Shown: piece by piece, positions 44,506-52,645 of the stretch
Layout: the number at the start of each line of letters is the position of its first letter
Position numbering within the stretch: position 1 is the first letter of the stretch
Assembly (NCBI GenBank): GCA_965230335.1
Contig: CBDDKS010000006.1
Coordinates: 2,232,001-2,296,000 of the forward strand
From: CBDDKS01 sp965230335
GTDB lineage: Bacteria > Pseudomonadota > Gammaproteobacteria > Enterobacterales > Kangiellaceae
Length of the DNA: 64,000 nt
Direction of reading: 5' to 3'
Notes under the pieces: generated by a model
What the model was told of the DNA's origin: nothing
The model's input: the letters and a program-made list of their open reading frames with translations, nothing else
Databases searched by the model: none
Program-made: the position numbers and the translations under genes

Positions 44506-44922
44506 ATGAATAGAATCATGTCAAAACACAATAAAAATACAATGAGAGGTTTTAGTTTATTGACAACTTTATTTGTCATTATTATTTTATCATTACTGGC
44601 GGCAGCTTTATTTAGAATGACACAGTCAGGTAATATTGCTGTAGCACAGGAAGTATTATCTATCAGGGCTTTTTTTGCTGCTGAAACTGGGGCTCAAGCT
44701 ATGGCAATGGATATTTTTCCATTGGCTGGTGCTGGTGTTTGTACAAATCGCACCATCAATTTTACTGCAAATGGTTTGGTTGGATGCAGAGCTTCTGTGG
44801 TATGTACAACCACGATTGTGAATGGTGAAAATTATTACAGAGTTACCAGTCAGGGACAATGTGCTATCGGTAGTGAAAAGGAAACCAGTAGAACATTAAA
44901 TATATTATTGAAAGATATTTGA
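44506..44922 (+). CDS. mshP: MshP-like minor prepilin
   Basis: A 138-residue protein with RGFSLLTTLFVIIILSLLAA: the pilin-like helix lacks Glu+5, as is usual for MshP/PilX types. 'MTQSGNIAVAQEVLSIRAFFAAETGAQ' is diagnostic of the group. Four cysteines follow. ATG 44518 is an alternative start. No MshQ follows, so the operon ends here. Confidence 0.75.
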   Translation: MNRIMSKHNKNTMRGFSLLTTLFVIIILSLLAAALFRMTQSGNIAVAQEVLSIRAFFAAETGAQAMAMDIFPLAGAGVCTNRTINFTANGLVGCRASVVCTTTIVNGENYYRVTSQGQCAIGSEKETSRTLNILLKDI

Positions 44923-44991
44923 TAGCATTATTAGAGGTAGCTATGGCTACATATGACTTGCATGGTATTGAGTATAAAATAAATGTTTTTA

Positions 44992-46086
44992 TTATTTGCA
45001 TTCTTCCAGTGTTTTACGCAGGTTATCCAGTGTTCTATGATCAGCATCAGAAAGATCGGCATCTTTAGATAGTTTTTTGGATAACATAATGCTTAATTCA
45101 GGGATGGACAAAGTATCCAGTTTTTCCTGGATTTGCAATTCAACGTAAGAGTTTTGTAATTGTAATTGTCTTTGCTTCTCAGCTGCTTGTGCATTCAGTT
45201 CAGCTTCTTTTTCCTGGCGTTGTATTTCAATAACATCAGCTTCTTTTTTAGCAATTTGTGCTTTTTTTTGTTCTACGATAGACAAGCGTTTCTCTTTTTC
45301 TTTAATAGCAGCCAGTTTTTCTAACTCAACTTGTGCATGATGTTCTTCTTGTTTCAATTTTTCTTTGTCTAACGCCTGTTGTTCTTTTTGTGATGTTAAT
45401 TTGTCAGATTCAATTTTTTTTAAATCTTCTAACAATGAGAACAGTTTTTGATACATAGTGTTTACCTGAAGATGAATGCTACTGAGACCTAAATCATGCC
45501 AAAGTTCTTCGGCATTGATAATATATTTGAATTCATTCAGTATGGGTGTCAATATCGACTTTTTTATAGTTGAGGCTGCCTCTAACTGCTGAGTGGCAGT
45601 CATGACTTTGTTATGTGCGTCTGCAAACCATTGAATCTGCCCTTTGACATCTTCAGTAAAGGTATAAGAAGATAATGTTTGGCTCACTTGATTCAATGTA
45701 AAGTCATCTTTTTTACTGGCATGCACCAGTTCGTGAATTGATGCTTTCAGGGCATCTTGTTCTCGAAAAGTTTTGAACCACCAGAAAACGGCAGTTTTAG
45801 GGTCTTTTTGAAATAGTTGCTTTAAATAAGCAGTATGCTTCAACCCTTGTTGGGTGTAGGCATGCAGGTTTGATTTTACCTGTCCCCAATAGCCGTTTAA
45901 TACGGGTTCCTGATGAGGTTGAGACAGGTCCTTTTGGGGGGGGTGTGGTGAATCATCCGATGGAATTTGAGGCGTTTCATTATTATTGGTGCAAGCACTT
46001 TCTGCATTCATCTGTTGTGTATCAGATGGCGCATGAGAGGGGGTAGCTGTGTTATGGTGTTGTTCTTTTTCTACCATTGGTATCAT
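44992..46086 (-). CDS. Coiled-coil protein of unknown function
   Basis: A 364-residue cytoplasmic protein, family not recognised. The first ~60 residues are disordered and rich in Pro, His, Asn and Gln. A helical region (about 65-215) with two Trp-rich stretches (VFWWFKTFREQD) follows, then a long highly charged coiled coil (about 220-325, QKEQQALDKEKLKQEEHH) and a short helical end. It resembles scaffold or filament-forming proteins in composition only. It converges on the pilin operon and is divergent from rarD. Confidence 0.62.
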   Translation of the reverse strand: MIPMVEKEQHHNTATPSHAPSDTQQMNAESACTNNNETPQIPSDDSPHPPQKDLSQPHQEPVLNGYWGQVKSNLHAYTQQGLKHTAYLKQLFQKDPKTAVFWWFKTFREQDALKASIHELVHASKKDDFTLNQVSQTLSSYTFTEDVKGQIQWFADAHNKVMTATQQLEAASTIKKSILTPILNEFKYIINAEELWHDLGLSSIHLQVNTMYQKLFSLLEDLKKIESDKLTSQKEQQALDKEKLKQEEHHAQVELEKLAAIKEKEKRLSIVEQKKAQIAKKEADVIEIQRQEKEAELNAQAAEKQRQLQLQNSYVELQIQEKLDTLSIPELSIMLSKKLSKDADLSDADHRTLDNLRKTLEECK

Positions 46087-46188
46087 TATATACCCGTGCT
46101 ACTTGAAGATACAGTTTTTAGCGTGATAAAAGCCCTAGAGGGTATTTTGTCAAACTATTTTGTTTAGAGATGTTAGGTTGGAATCATT

Positions 46189-47091
46189 ATGTCCCATGAA
46201 AAACAGCAAGGCTATTTGGCAGCCATTGCTGCTTATGTCTGGTGGGGGTTATTCCCTATTTATTTCAAATGGCTTGAAGCAGTCGATGCTTTGGAAATTT
46301 TGGCACATCGGGTGTTTTGGTGTATACCAACCGTATTGATCATGATGACGTTACTCAATCGTCCTGTCCTTGTTTTAACAATATGGAAGAATGCCAAGCT
46401 GCGTTGGTATTTATTATTATGCGCTGGTTTAATTTCGGTTAATTGGTTTATTTTTGCATGGGCAGTCATTCATGACCAAATACTGGCAACCAGTTTGGGT
46501 TATTTCATCAATCCCATTTTTTCTATTCTATTGGGTGTACTTTTTTTACATGAAAAAATGAATCGATTGCAGTGGATGGCTGTCTTGCTGGCATTGTTGG
46601 GTGTTTTAAATCAGGTTTGGGCTGTTGGAGAGGTACCTTGGATGTCTTTAACGCTAGCTATCACCTTTGGCCTTTATGGTTTCATCAGAAAACAAATGGA
46701 TGTTGGCGCTATGAATGGCTTATTGATTGAAACATTATTTTTATTGCCATTGGCAGTGGGTTATTGGATTGTTTTAACAGTCTATTCTCAAATGAGTTTT
46801 GGTCAGATAAACAGAGTAACCGATGGTCTATTGATCATGACCGGTTTGGCCACAGCATTACCTTTGATATTATTTGCTTATGGCGCCAGGAGGATACCTC
46901 TATATGCAATAGGTTTTTTACAATTTATTGCACCCAGCATGACATTTATATTGGCTGTATTTGTTTATCAGGAAGCCTTTAATCTAAAGCAAGGAATTAC
47001 TTTTGGGTTGATTTGGTTAGGTATGTTGCTTTATTTATTAAATCATCTGGGGATAAATCAGAAAAAAATTTCTAGTGATTTCAAAAAATGA
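46189..47091 (+). CDS. rarD: RarD, EamA-family permease
   Basis: A 300-residue inner-membrane protein with ten hydrophobic helices. RarD marks: GYLAAIAAYVWWGLFPIYFK at the start, HRVFWCIPTVL, and 'LGYFINPIFSILLGVLFLHE'. Likely moves a small metabolite; the substrate is not known in most species. Confidence 0.9.
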   Translation: MSHEKQQGYLAAIAAYVWWGLFPIYFKWLEAVDALEILAHRVFWCIPTVLIMMTLLNRPVLVLTIWKNAKLRWYLLLCAGLISVNWFIFAWAVIHDQILATSLGYFINPIFSILLGVLFLHEKMNRLQWMAVLLALLGVLNQVWAVGEVPWMSLTLAITFGLYGFIRKQMDVGAMNGLLIETLFLLPLAVGYWIVLTVYSQMSFGQINRVTDGLLIMTGLATALPLILFAYGARRIPLYAIGFLQFIAPSMTFILAVFVYQEAFNLKQGITFGLIWLGMLLYLLNHLGINQKKISSDFKK

Positions 47092-47185
47092 TAAATGTCA
47101 TAAATATGACACAAATATTTAGCATAGATTAAGCTTTTTTCCTACACTATTAATAGAGTGTGCAAATAAAAAGTGTGTTTATTTT

Positions 47186-47908
47186 ATGCTTGCTATTCCA
47201 GTTGTTGAATTAAAAAACGGTTATTGTGTTAGAGTTCATTCGCAAAATAATCAGAATAAAATTATTCAGGATGATCCTGTTCAAGTTTTTGAAGCATTGG
47301 CTGAACAGGGTGCCAGGACAGTACATGTTGTTGATACGGATGCGATTCGTAATGGACTCCCTGAACATATTACTATTGTTGAAAAGATAAAAAAATCTTT
47401 CCCTGATATTGAATTGCAGGTGATGGGTGGTGTGAATACAACCGATGATGTTTTAATTTGGTTGGATGCAGGGGCTGCCTGTGTCGTTGTGAGTGGAAAG
47501 GTAGTACGACATATGAGTCGTCTGGAAATGTTTTTAATGGAGTTTGGTCGGGAAATTATTATTAATTTTGATGTGAAGGCTTCGTTGTGGCAGCAAGGCT
47601 ACTGTCCGGTCAATGGTATGTGTTTGGCAGAATGGACCCGTTTATTGGAAGAAGAAGGTATTGCCGCCTTAATGTTTAAGCAAATTCCCGAGAAGGGACA
47701 AGTGAATGGCCATAGTTTATTGGCAGCCGGTGAATTGGCATCTAGAATCAATGTGCCGGTTATTGCTCATGGTGGTGTGAACAGTCGAACAGATTTGGCC
47801 AATTTATCCAACCCGGAATTTGACAATTTATATGGTGTGACTTTGGGTAAGTCACTTTTTGATGGAAAATTTTCTTTTTCTGAAGTGATCTCAATGTTAC
47901 CGAATTAA
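47186..47908 (+). CDS. Orphan HisA-like (beta/alpha)8 protein
   Basis: A 240-residue relative of HisA (ProFAR isomerase): MLAIPVVELKNGYCVRV, 'VHVVDTDAIRNGLPEHI', VMGGVNTTDDVLIWLDAGA and VIAHGGVNSRTDLANL keep the two phosphate-binding GG motifs. The first catalytic Asp of HisA (IPAIDLKDG) is Glu here (VVELKNG); the second (INFDVKAS) remains. No histidine genes lie nearby. It is probably not the real HisA but a paralogue acting on another phosphosugar-linked substrate. Confidence 0.72.
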   Translation: MLAIPVVELKNGYCVRVHSQNNQNKIIQDDPVQVFEALAEQGARTVHVVDTDAIRNGLPEHITIVEKIKKSFPDIELQVMGGVNTTDDVLIWLDAGAACVVVSGKVVRHMSRLEMFLMEFGREIIINFDVKASLWQQGYCPVNGMCLAEWTRLLEEEGIAALMFKQIPEKGQVNGHSLLAAGELASRINVPVIAHGGVNSRTDLANLSNPEFDNLYGVTLGKSLFDGKFSFSEVISMLPN

Positions 47909-48243
47909 TCGTAGTGCAGATATCGTATGATTCTGCCTTGGCAAATATAAGATAACACGGACCTCCGCAATATTATCCGTTATACTTAAGTAACCTGAAC
48001 TCGGGATAAGAAAGCCCGCCCAGCACACAGATTTAAACGTTTTTCTGCGTTAAGCTTGCTACCAATAGCCTGCTATTACCACGCAAGCTTGCCTGGCTAA
48101 CCACTTAAATCTGAGCACTGGTATCATGCTTTGACTAACTCATTGAAATTAAAAGCTAATCGGTTTTTCTTATCCCGAGTTCAGGTTAAGTATTCAGTTC
48201 TAACAGTCCCTAAGATAACATATCTTTTAAAACGATTTTATTG
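47909..48243. other. Intergenic region filled by an inverted-repeat element
   Basis: About 330 bases with no gene. Most of it is the 198-bp inverted-repeat element at 47991-48188. A short palindrome AAGATA-ACA-TATCTT (48212-48226) lies between the element and the exporter gene. Confidence 0.55.
47991..48188. repeat. 198-bp inverted-repeat element (MITE-like)
   Basis: Terminal arms are perfect 23-bp inverted repeats: 47991-48013 (begins TAACCTGAACTCGGG) and 48166-48188. Inside lie further inverted pairs: CAGATTTAA with TTAAATCTG, and AGCTTGC with GCAAGCT around AATAG/CTATT. The whole can fold into one long branched hairpin. No open frame inside. A 16/19 match to the arm lies at 32303-32321. 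Confidence 0.85.
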
Positions 48244-49551
48244 ATGAGTTCAAAGACACCAGCCAGTTTGCTTGATCATTCATTGGATGCTGTACCTAAT
48301 GTACCCGATCGACATCAGCCTGTTGGATTTATTTTACGACTGGCGAAAGCGTTGCACACTTATGGCGTGCCTGCGTATGAATTGGAACATACTATTACAG
48401 CCTGTGCACAAAAGTTAGGGTTTGGTGTTCAATGTCTATCTTTGCCAACGAGCATTACATTAACATTGATGGTATCTAAGGATAATATTGATACTTTTGT
48501 GATTCGGGTAACGCCTGGTGAGATCCATTTGGATAAGTTACGTCGCGTCAGTGATATTGCACATCAGGTCATGTCAGATAAACTCACTGTGGCAGAGGGT
48601 GCTGAAGCATTAAAACAATTGAATTCAGAAGGCGCTTTATACTCAAAAGGTTTACAGCTTTTGGCATTTGCATTGGTTTCAGCATCGGTCAGTCGATTGT
48701 TTGGTGCTGGATTGAATGAAGTGATAGTTGCCTTGTTTTGTGGTTTTTGTATGGGGTTATTGATTGCACTTGCAGAAAAAGTCACCTTTGTGAATCATTT
48801 ATTGCCGGCACTGTCAGCACTCAGTTTAAGTATTTTTGCGCATGCCTTATCGACGGTGATACCGATTACCTCAACAACCTTGTGTATTCTTTCTGGATTA
48901 ATTATTTTATTACCTGGACTGGCTTTAACCATTGCCATGACAGAATTAGCAACACAACATCTGATGTCTGGGACAGCGCGCTTATTTGGTGCAACGATTG
49001 TTTTTATTTTAATGGCATTTGGTATTGTTATCGGGAGCCAATTAGCCAATACCTGGTTTCCTGAGTTGACCATGTTAGAGCACACAAAAGTGGTATTGCC
49101 GACTTGGAGTGAATGGGTGGCCGTTTTGTTTGCAGTATTTTCTTTTTCAATTTTATTTCAAAGTCGTGTAAAGGATTTTGGTTGGATTTTTTTAGGGTGC
49201 GCGGTTGCTTTTGCTACGGTTAAATATACCTCCCTGTTTTTAAATACCTCCCTCAGTGCTTTTTTTGGCGCTGTCGCTGTGGGAGCTATAGCCAATTTAA
49301 TATCCCGTTTTAAAGCAATCCCCGGAGCTTTTATGGTGATTCCTGGTTTTATCATTTTGGTTCCTGGTTCCATAGGATTTAATAGTGTCATGGCCTTATT
49401 GGAAGATGATATCCTGGGCGCCATTCAAACGGCATTTCAAATGAGTCTGGTGGGTATTTCGTTAATATCCGGTTTGTTGATTTCATCACTGGTCACTTTG
49501 CCCAAATCCAAACGTATTAGCACACTGGATGATGAGTCACCAATGACTTAA
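48244..49551 (+). CDS. ThrE-type threonine/serine exporter
   Basis: A 435-residue inner-membrane protein joining the two ThrE domains. The N-terminal cytoplasmic part (HQPVGFILRLAKALHTYGVP, PTSITLTL) is a ThrE/DUF1212 block, followed by about ten hydrophobic helices. The C-terminal half repeats the integral-membrane domain ending in GAFMVIPGFIILVPGSIGF. Family members export small neutral amino acids or dipeptides. Start ATG 48244 has no good ribosome site; TTG 48241 precedes it. Confidence 0.82.
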   Translation: MSSKTPASLLDHSLDAVPNVPDRHQPVGFILRLAKALHTYGVPAYELEHTITACAQKLGFGVQCLSLPTSITLTLMVSKDNIDTFVIRVTPGEIHLDKLRRVSDIAHQVMSDKLTVAEGAEALKQLNSEGALYSKGLQLLAFALVSASVSRLFGAGLNEVIVALFCGFCMGLLIALAEKVTFVNHLLPALSALSLSIFAHALSTVIPITSTTLCILSGLIILLPGLALTIAMTELATQHLMSGTARLFGATIVFILMAFGIVIGSQLANTWFPELTMLEHTKVVLPTWSEWVAVLFAVFSFSILFQSRVKDFGWIFLGCAVAFATVKYTSLFLNTSLSAFFGAVAVGAIANLISRFKAIPGAFMVIPGFIILVPGSIGFNSVMALLEDDILGAIQTAFQMSLVGISLISGLLISSLVTLPKSKRISTLDDESPMT

Positions 49552-49563
49552 TATGCAGGTTAT

Positions 49564-49594
49564 GAGCAAACTATAAAAGGTAAACAGCTCCTAT
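49564..49594. repeat. Palindromic dispersed repeat, copy D (partial)
   Basis: GAGCAAACTATAAAAGGTAAACAGCTCCTA: the 14-mer GCAAACTATAAAAG is identical to part of copy C, and the end matches its AAACAGGCTCTA with small changes. Only one half of the palindrome remains. It reaches into the ATG of the following gene. Confidence 0.7.
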
Positions 49595-49838
49595 GTTTAG
49601 AATTATTATTTTTTTATTGGTAGGCAGTTTGGTTGGCTGGTTTGTCGGCAAACTAATGAAAGGCAGTGGTTTTGGCTGGCAAGGTAATCTTGTTGTTGGG
49701 ATTATTGGGGCATTGATAGGTGGTTTTGTCTTTTCCTTATTGGGTATCGTCTTTTTTGGTTTCTTTGGCTTGATTATTAACAGTTTTATCGGTGCACTTA
49801 TCTTTGTCTGGCTTATTAACTGGCTAAAAAATAAATAA
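49593..49838 (+). CDS. GlsB/YeaQ/YmgE-family small membrane protein
   Basis: An 81-residue protein, nearly all hydrophobic and glycine-rich, with three membrane helices: FLLVGSLVGWFVGKLMKG, NLVVGIIGALIGGFVF and INSFIGALIFVWLINWL. These are typical of the transglycosylase-associated/GlsB stress-response family. Role unknown. Repeat copy D takes the place of a normal leader, and no Shine-Dalgarno is visible. Confidence 0.85.
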   Translation: MFRIIIFLLVGSLVGWFVGKLMKGSGFGWQGNLVVGIIGALIGGFVFSLLGIVFFGFFGLIINSFIGALIFVWLINWLKNK

Positions 49839-49844
49839 GTAGAA

Positions 49845-49920
<76 letters not shown>

Positions 49921-49967
49921 AAGGTTTCCATTACACTGTACTTCCTATTGTACGTATTTTCTGATGT

Positions 49968-49992
49968 AAGTACTTCTTTGCAAGTACTTCTT
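49968..49992. repeat. Direct repeat near the 5' side of tRNA-Phe
   Basis: AAGTACTTCTT occurs at 49968-49978 and 49982-49992, 14 bases apart, each containing the palindrome AAGTACTT. It lies in the 250 bases between tRNA-Phe and yggX, where the tRNA promoter should be. Confidence 0.5.
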
Positions 49993-50169
49993 GTTGTGCT
50001 GTATTTCCCATTGCACTTCAAAGAGGCAACAGGTTATCAATGTCATTATTGGTTATGATTCCTTAAGCAATTTAATTTTGTCGATGGCGGTTCTATTTGA
50101 ATGGATGGCCACTTGACAAAAGAGTGGCGTATTAAACCGGCTCGAGTGTTTAAAGTCAAGCTTTTGGTG

Positions 50170-50442
50170 TTAATTTTCTGGTGGAACATATCCTTCTGGC
50201 ATGTCATAGTCTCCACCGAAAAGAAATTTTTCCATTTCACCGGTTAAATAGACTCGAGTGTCTGGGTCAACAACATTGAGTCGTTTTTCATTGATGAGCA
50301 TAGTTTGATGCTTTAGCCACAATAACCAGGCTTCTTGAGAGATATTCTCCAGAATCTTTTGTCCAAGTTCGTTTTGAAAAGGTGCCTGATGGAGTCCAGG
50401 AAGGTTTTTTTTAAGCTTTTGGCAATAGACAGTGTTTGTCAT
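50170..50442 (-). CDS. yggX: Fe(2+)-trafficking/oxidative protection protein YggX
   Basis: A 90-residue protein: MTNTVYCQKLKKNLPGL, then NISQEAWLLWLKHQTMLINE and ending in MPEGYVPPEN. Family members help protect Fe-S clusters and labile iron from oxidation and bear one conserved cysteine. The start (ATG 50442) overlaps the mutY stop by four bases. mutY-yggX is a conserved pair. Confidence 0.93.
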   Translation of the reverse strand: MTNTVYCQKLKKNLPGLHQAPFQNELGQKILENISQEAWLLWLKHQTMLINEKRLNVVDPDTRVYLTGEMEKFLFGGDYDMPEGYVPPEN

Positions 50443-51479
50443 TGTAATGTTGATAGCCATTTGTAAAAAGGGGCGGGTAAGCCAATTTTATCGAGGTCAG
50501 AGAGTTTGTGCCAGTTAAATTTAATAGGTGGTTGTTTGGCAGAATCTTTTAGACACAGCTTTATGGGATGAATATTCAAGTGAAAATGAGTGAAGGTGTG
50601 TTTTATCTGTGGTTGTGCTTCTTGACTGCCAATAGACTGGCAAAGTGCTTCCTGAGCCCAGGGTTTTATTTGGTGGATGTTATCTGGAATTTCCGGTAAG
50701 GCCCATAATCCGCCCCATATACCTGATGAAGGGCGTTTTTCAAGTAGTATCTGTTGTTTGGATATCAACAGGGCAAAACGTTTATTTTTGAGTGGCTTGG
50801 CTTTTTTGGGTTTACTGTTTGGAAAGTCATGCTGGCGGTCATTGCGTTTTGCTTCACAGGATAGATGTAGAGGGCACTGATGACATTCTGGATGACGTCG
50901 ACGACATAAGCTGGCCCCTAAATCCATCATAGCCTGATTATATTGAGCCGTTTGTGATTGAGGTGTGAGCTTTTCGGCAATGTCCCAAAGTTGTTTATTA
51001 ACCGCTGTTTGTCCAGGCCAGCCTTCGATGGCATAGAAGCGGCAGAGTACTCGTTTGACATTACCATCCAAAATACTGGCCGCTTTTTGCATGGATAATG
51101 AAAGAATAGCGCCAGCCGTTGAGCGTCCAATGCCCGGTAAGCTTTGTAATTGTTCGAGTGTGTCAGGCCAGATGCCCTGGAAGTCATCAACAATCTGTTG
51201 TGCACATTTCAAAAGATTGCGAGCACGTGAGTAATACCCCAGACCACTCCATAAACAGAGCACATCGTCTTCATTCGCTTTTGCCAAATGTTCCAGGGTT
51301 GGAAACTGGTGCATAAAACGTTCGTAATAAGGGATGACCGTGGCAACCTGAGTTTGCTGCAGCATGATTTCTGAAACCCAAACCCGATAGGGTGTCGTAT
51401 TTTTTTGCCAGGGCAGGTTTTTTCTGCCTTGTTGATCATAGAAAGCGAGCAAAGCATTTTGAAAATCTTTGGGTTGCAA
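50439..51479 (-). CDS. mutY: Adenine DNA glycosylase MutY
   Basis: A 346-residue enzyme removing A opposite 8-oxoG. HhH-GPD catalytic region: VWVSEIMLQQTQVATVIPYY, GLGYYSRARNL, LPGIGRSTAGAIL and VKRVLCR. The [4Fe-4S] ligands are C-x6-C-x2-C-x5-C (LCRRRHPECHQCPLHLSC). A NUDIX-like C-terminal domain recognises 8-oxoG (SSGIWGGLWALPE). I start at TTG 51479 after GAGG, where homology begins; the open frame continues to 51617 but there only reads an Asn/Leu repeat of the neighbour's tail. Confidence 0.9.
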   Translation of the reverse strand: MQPKDFQNALLAFYDQQGRKNLPWQKNTTPYRVWVSEIMLQQTQVATVIPYYERFMHQFPTLEHLAKANEDDVLCLWSGLGYYSRARNLLKCAQQIVDDFQGIWPDTLEQLQSLPGIGRSTAGAILSLSMQKAASILDGNVKRVLCRFYAIEGWPGQTAVNKQLWDIAEKLTPQSQTAQYNQAMMDLGASLCRRRHPECHQCPLHLSCEAKRNDRQHDFPNSKPKKAKPLKNKRFALLISKQQILLEKRPSSGIWGGLWALPEIPDNIHQIKPWAQEALCQSIGSQEAQPQIKHTFTHFHLNIHPIKLCLKDSAKQPPIKFNWHKLSDLDKIGLPAPFYKWLSTLQ

Positions 51480-51489
51480 AAAAATAACC

Positions 51490-52641
51490 TCACGGAAGTG
51501 GATGTTGTTCAGATTGTTGTTGTTCAGATTGTTGCTGTTCAGACTGTTCAGGAGCCGTTTTTTCAGGAACAGATTGTTCGGAAGCAGATTGATCTTTAAT
51601 AAAAGCTTTTCTGGCAAGGTGTGGAATTAACAAGTGCAAAGGCATACGCAGATAATGGCCACGAATAAATAATGCTTTTTCTAAAGACGGACTCAAAGGT
51701 GTACGACAAGTCATGTGGTTGGGTAACAGCAACTGTATCATTAATTTATGCATCATACGCTGAGTGAAAGGTGATGGCTTATCACGACAGGACCTTTCCA
51801 GCTCTAGTGGCAGTGATGGCCAAAGAAAGTGACGTAAATAACGTAAGGCATAATAAGTAAAGCGCGATAATCCCAGGGTATTACTGCGTTCAATCCATTT
51901 TTCGATAAATTGCGGTTCATCTTTTTGGAAATACTGAATTAATTGATAAATATCCAATAAATCACGTAAGCCATGATCGGTTTCACCTTCACTGAATAAA
52001 TGGGCCGAAGAGTGCATCACTTGATCGACAGGTGAGAGTACTTTAAAAAATGGAAATGCGGCACAGTGTATAGCGTGTTCGATGAGTGGCTCACCTGGTA
52101 CTGTGATTTTTGCCGTAGGCGGTAAAATACGATGATGGACATCTAACACACTGGCACGACTGGCGTGTTGTAAAGGCGGTATTTCATGCATCCAGCGTCG
52201 GTAATAACGATCATCATAATCATCATGGTGACTGGATATCCATCCCGACCATTTTAGTAACTCTTCGATATGACTGATTTCAGATTCAGGCACCAGTAAA
52301 TCAATGTCACCATAGAGTCGATTGCTGCTGTGTGGTAATTCCTGTGCCAGATAAGCAGCACCTTTGAGTAAAATAATGGGCGCATCAGATTTGGAAAGTG
52401 CATTTTGTAAACGGTTCAATTCCCAGTGAATGCCAGCAACCTGTGCCTGAGAGATAATACGAGCCGATTGTAAATGACGCACAAGTGCTGGATTAAACTG
52501 TGATTGATAGGGTAGGAGTTGTTGAGCAACCTGAGGTAATAATAAACACTTTCTTGATTGACGAATGAGCAGGTCGCAGTCACTGTCGGTTAAGCGTTCA
52601 TAGGACAACTGCTCAGTTAATAATTGGCACAATAGATTCAA
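51490..52641 (-). CDS. Nucleotidyltransferase of the HPr-rel-A system
   Basis: A 383-residue member of the nucleotidyltransferase family found beside HprK-related kinase A (NTP_transf_5 type). LKGAAYLAQ (92-100) and GDIDLLVPE (111-119, the two metal-binding Asp) are the active-site marks. LDVHHRI follows, then SPVDQVMHSSAHLF and GLRDLLDIYQLI. It may add a nucleotide to a protein or peptide. The C-terminus is a low-complexity SEQQQ repeat. Four bases downstream of the kinase gene. Confidence 0.78.
   Translation of the reverse strand: MNLLCQLLTEQLSYERLTDSDCDLLIRQSRKCLLLPQVAQQLLPYQSQFNPALVRHLQSARIISQAQVAGIHWELNRLQNALSKSDAPIILLKGAAYLAQELPHSSNRLYGDIDLLVPESEISHIEELLKWSGWISSHHDDYDDRYYRRWMHEIPPLQHASRASVLDVHHRILPPTAKITVPGEPLIEHAIHCAAFPFFKVLSPVDQVMHSSAHLFSEGETDHGLRDLLDIYQLIQYFQKDEPQFIEKWIERSNTLGLSRFTYYALRYLRHFLWPSLPLELERSCRDKPSPFTQRMMHKLMIQLLLPNHMTCRTPLSPSLEKALFIRGHYLRMPLHLLIPHLARKAFIKDQSASEQSVPEKTAPEQSEQQQSEQQQSEQHPLP
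51505..51549 (-). repeat. 15-bp tandem repeat in the nucleotidyltransferase tail
   Basis: Three units of TTGTTCAGATTGTTG (51505-51519, 51520-51534, and a diverged third to 51549). On the minus strand they encode SEQQQ-like repeats at the protein C-terminus, right before mutY. Repeat number could vary by slippage. Confidence 0.8.
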
Positions 52642-52645
52642 AGTA

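Noticed and set aside
47186..47908. Assignment as hisA of the histidine pathway
   Set aside because: No other his gene is near and the first catalytic Asp is Glu; I annotate it only as HisA-like.
48212..48226. AAGATA-ACA-TATCTT as a third Zur box before the ThrE-type exporter
   Set aside because: It shares only GATATGTTAT on the reverse strand, lacks the second half of the box and does not overlap a -10 in the geometry seen at the other two sites.
51480..51617. Longer mutY beginning at ATG 51617
   Set aside because: The added 46 residues are an Asn/Leu low-complexity read of the neighbour's SEQQQ repeat and have no MutY homology; TTG 51479 follows GAGG and fits the family length.
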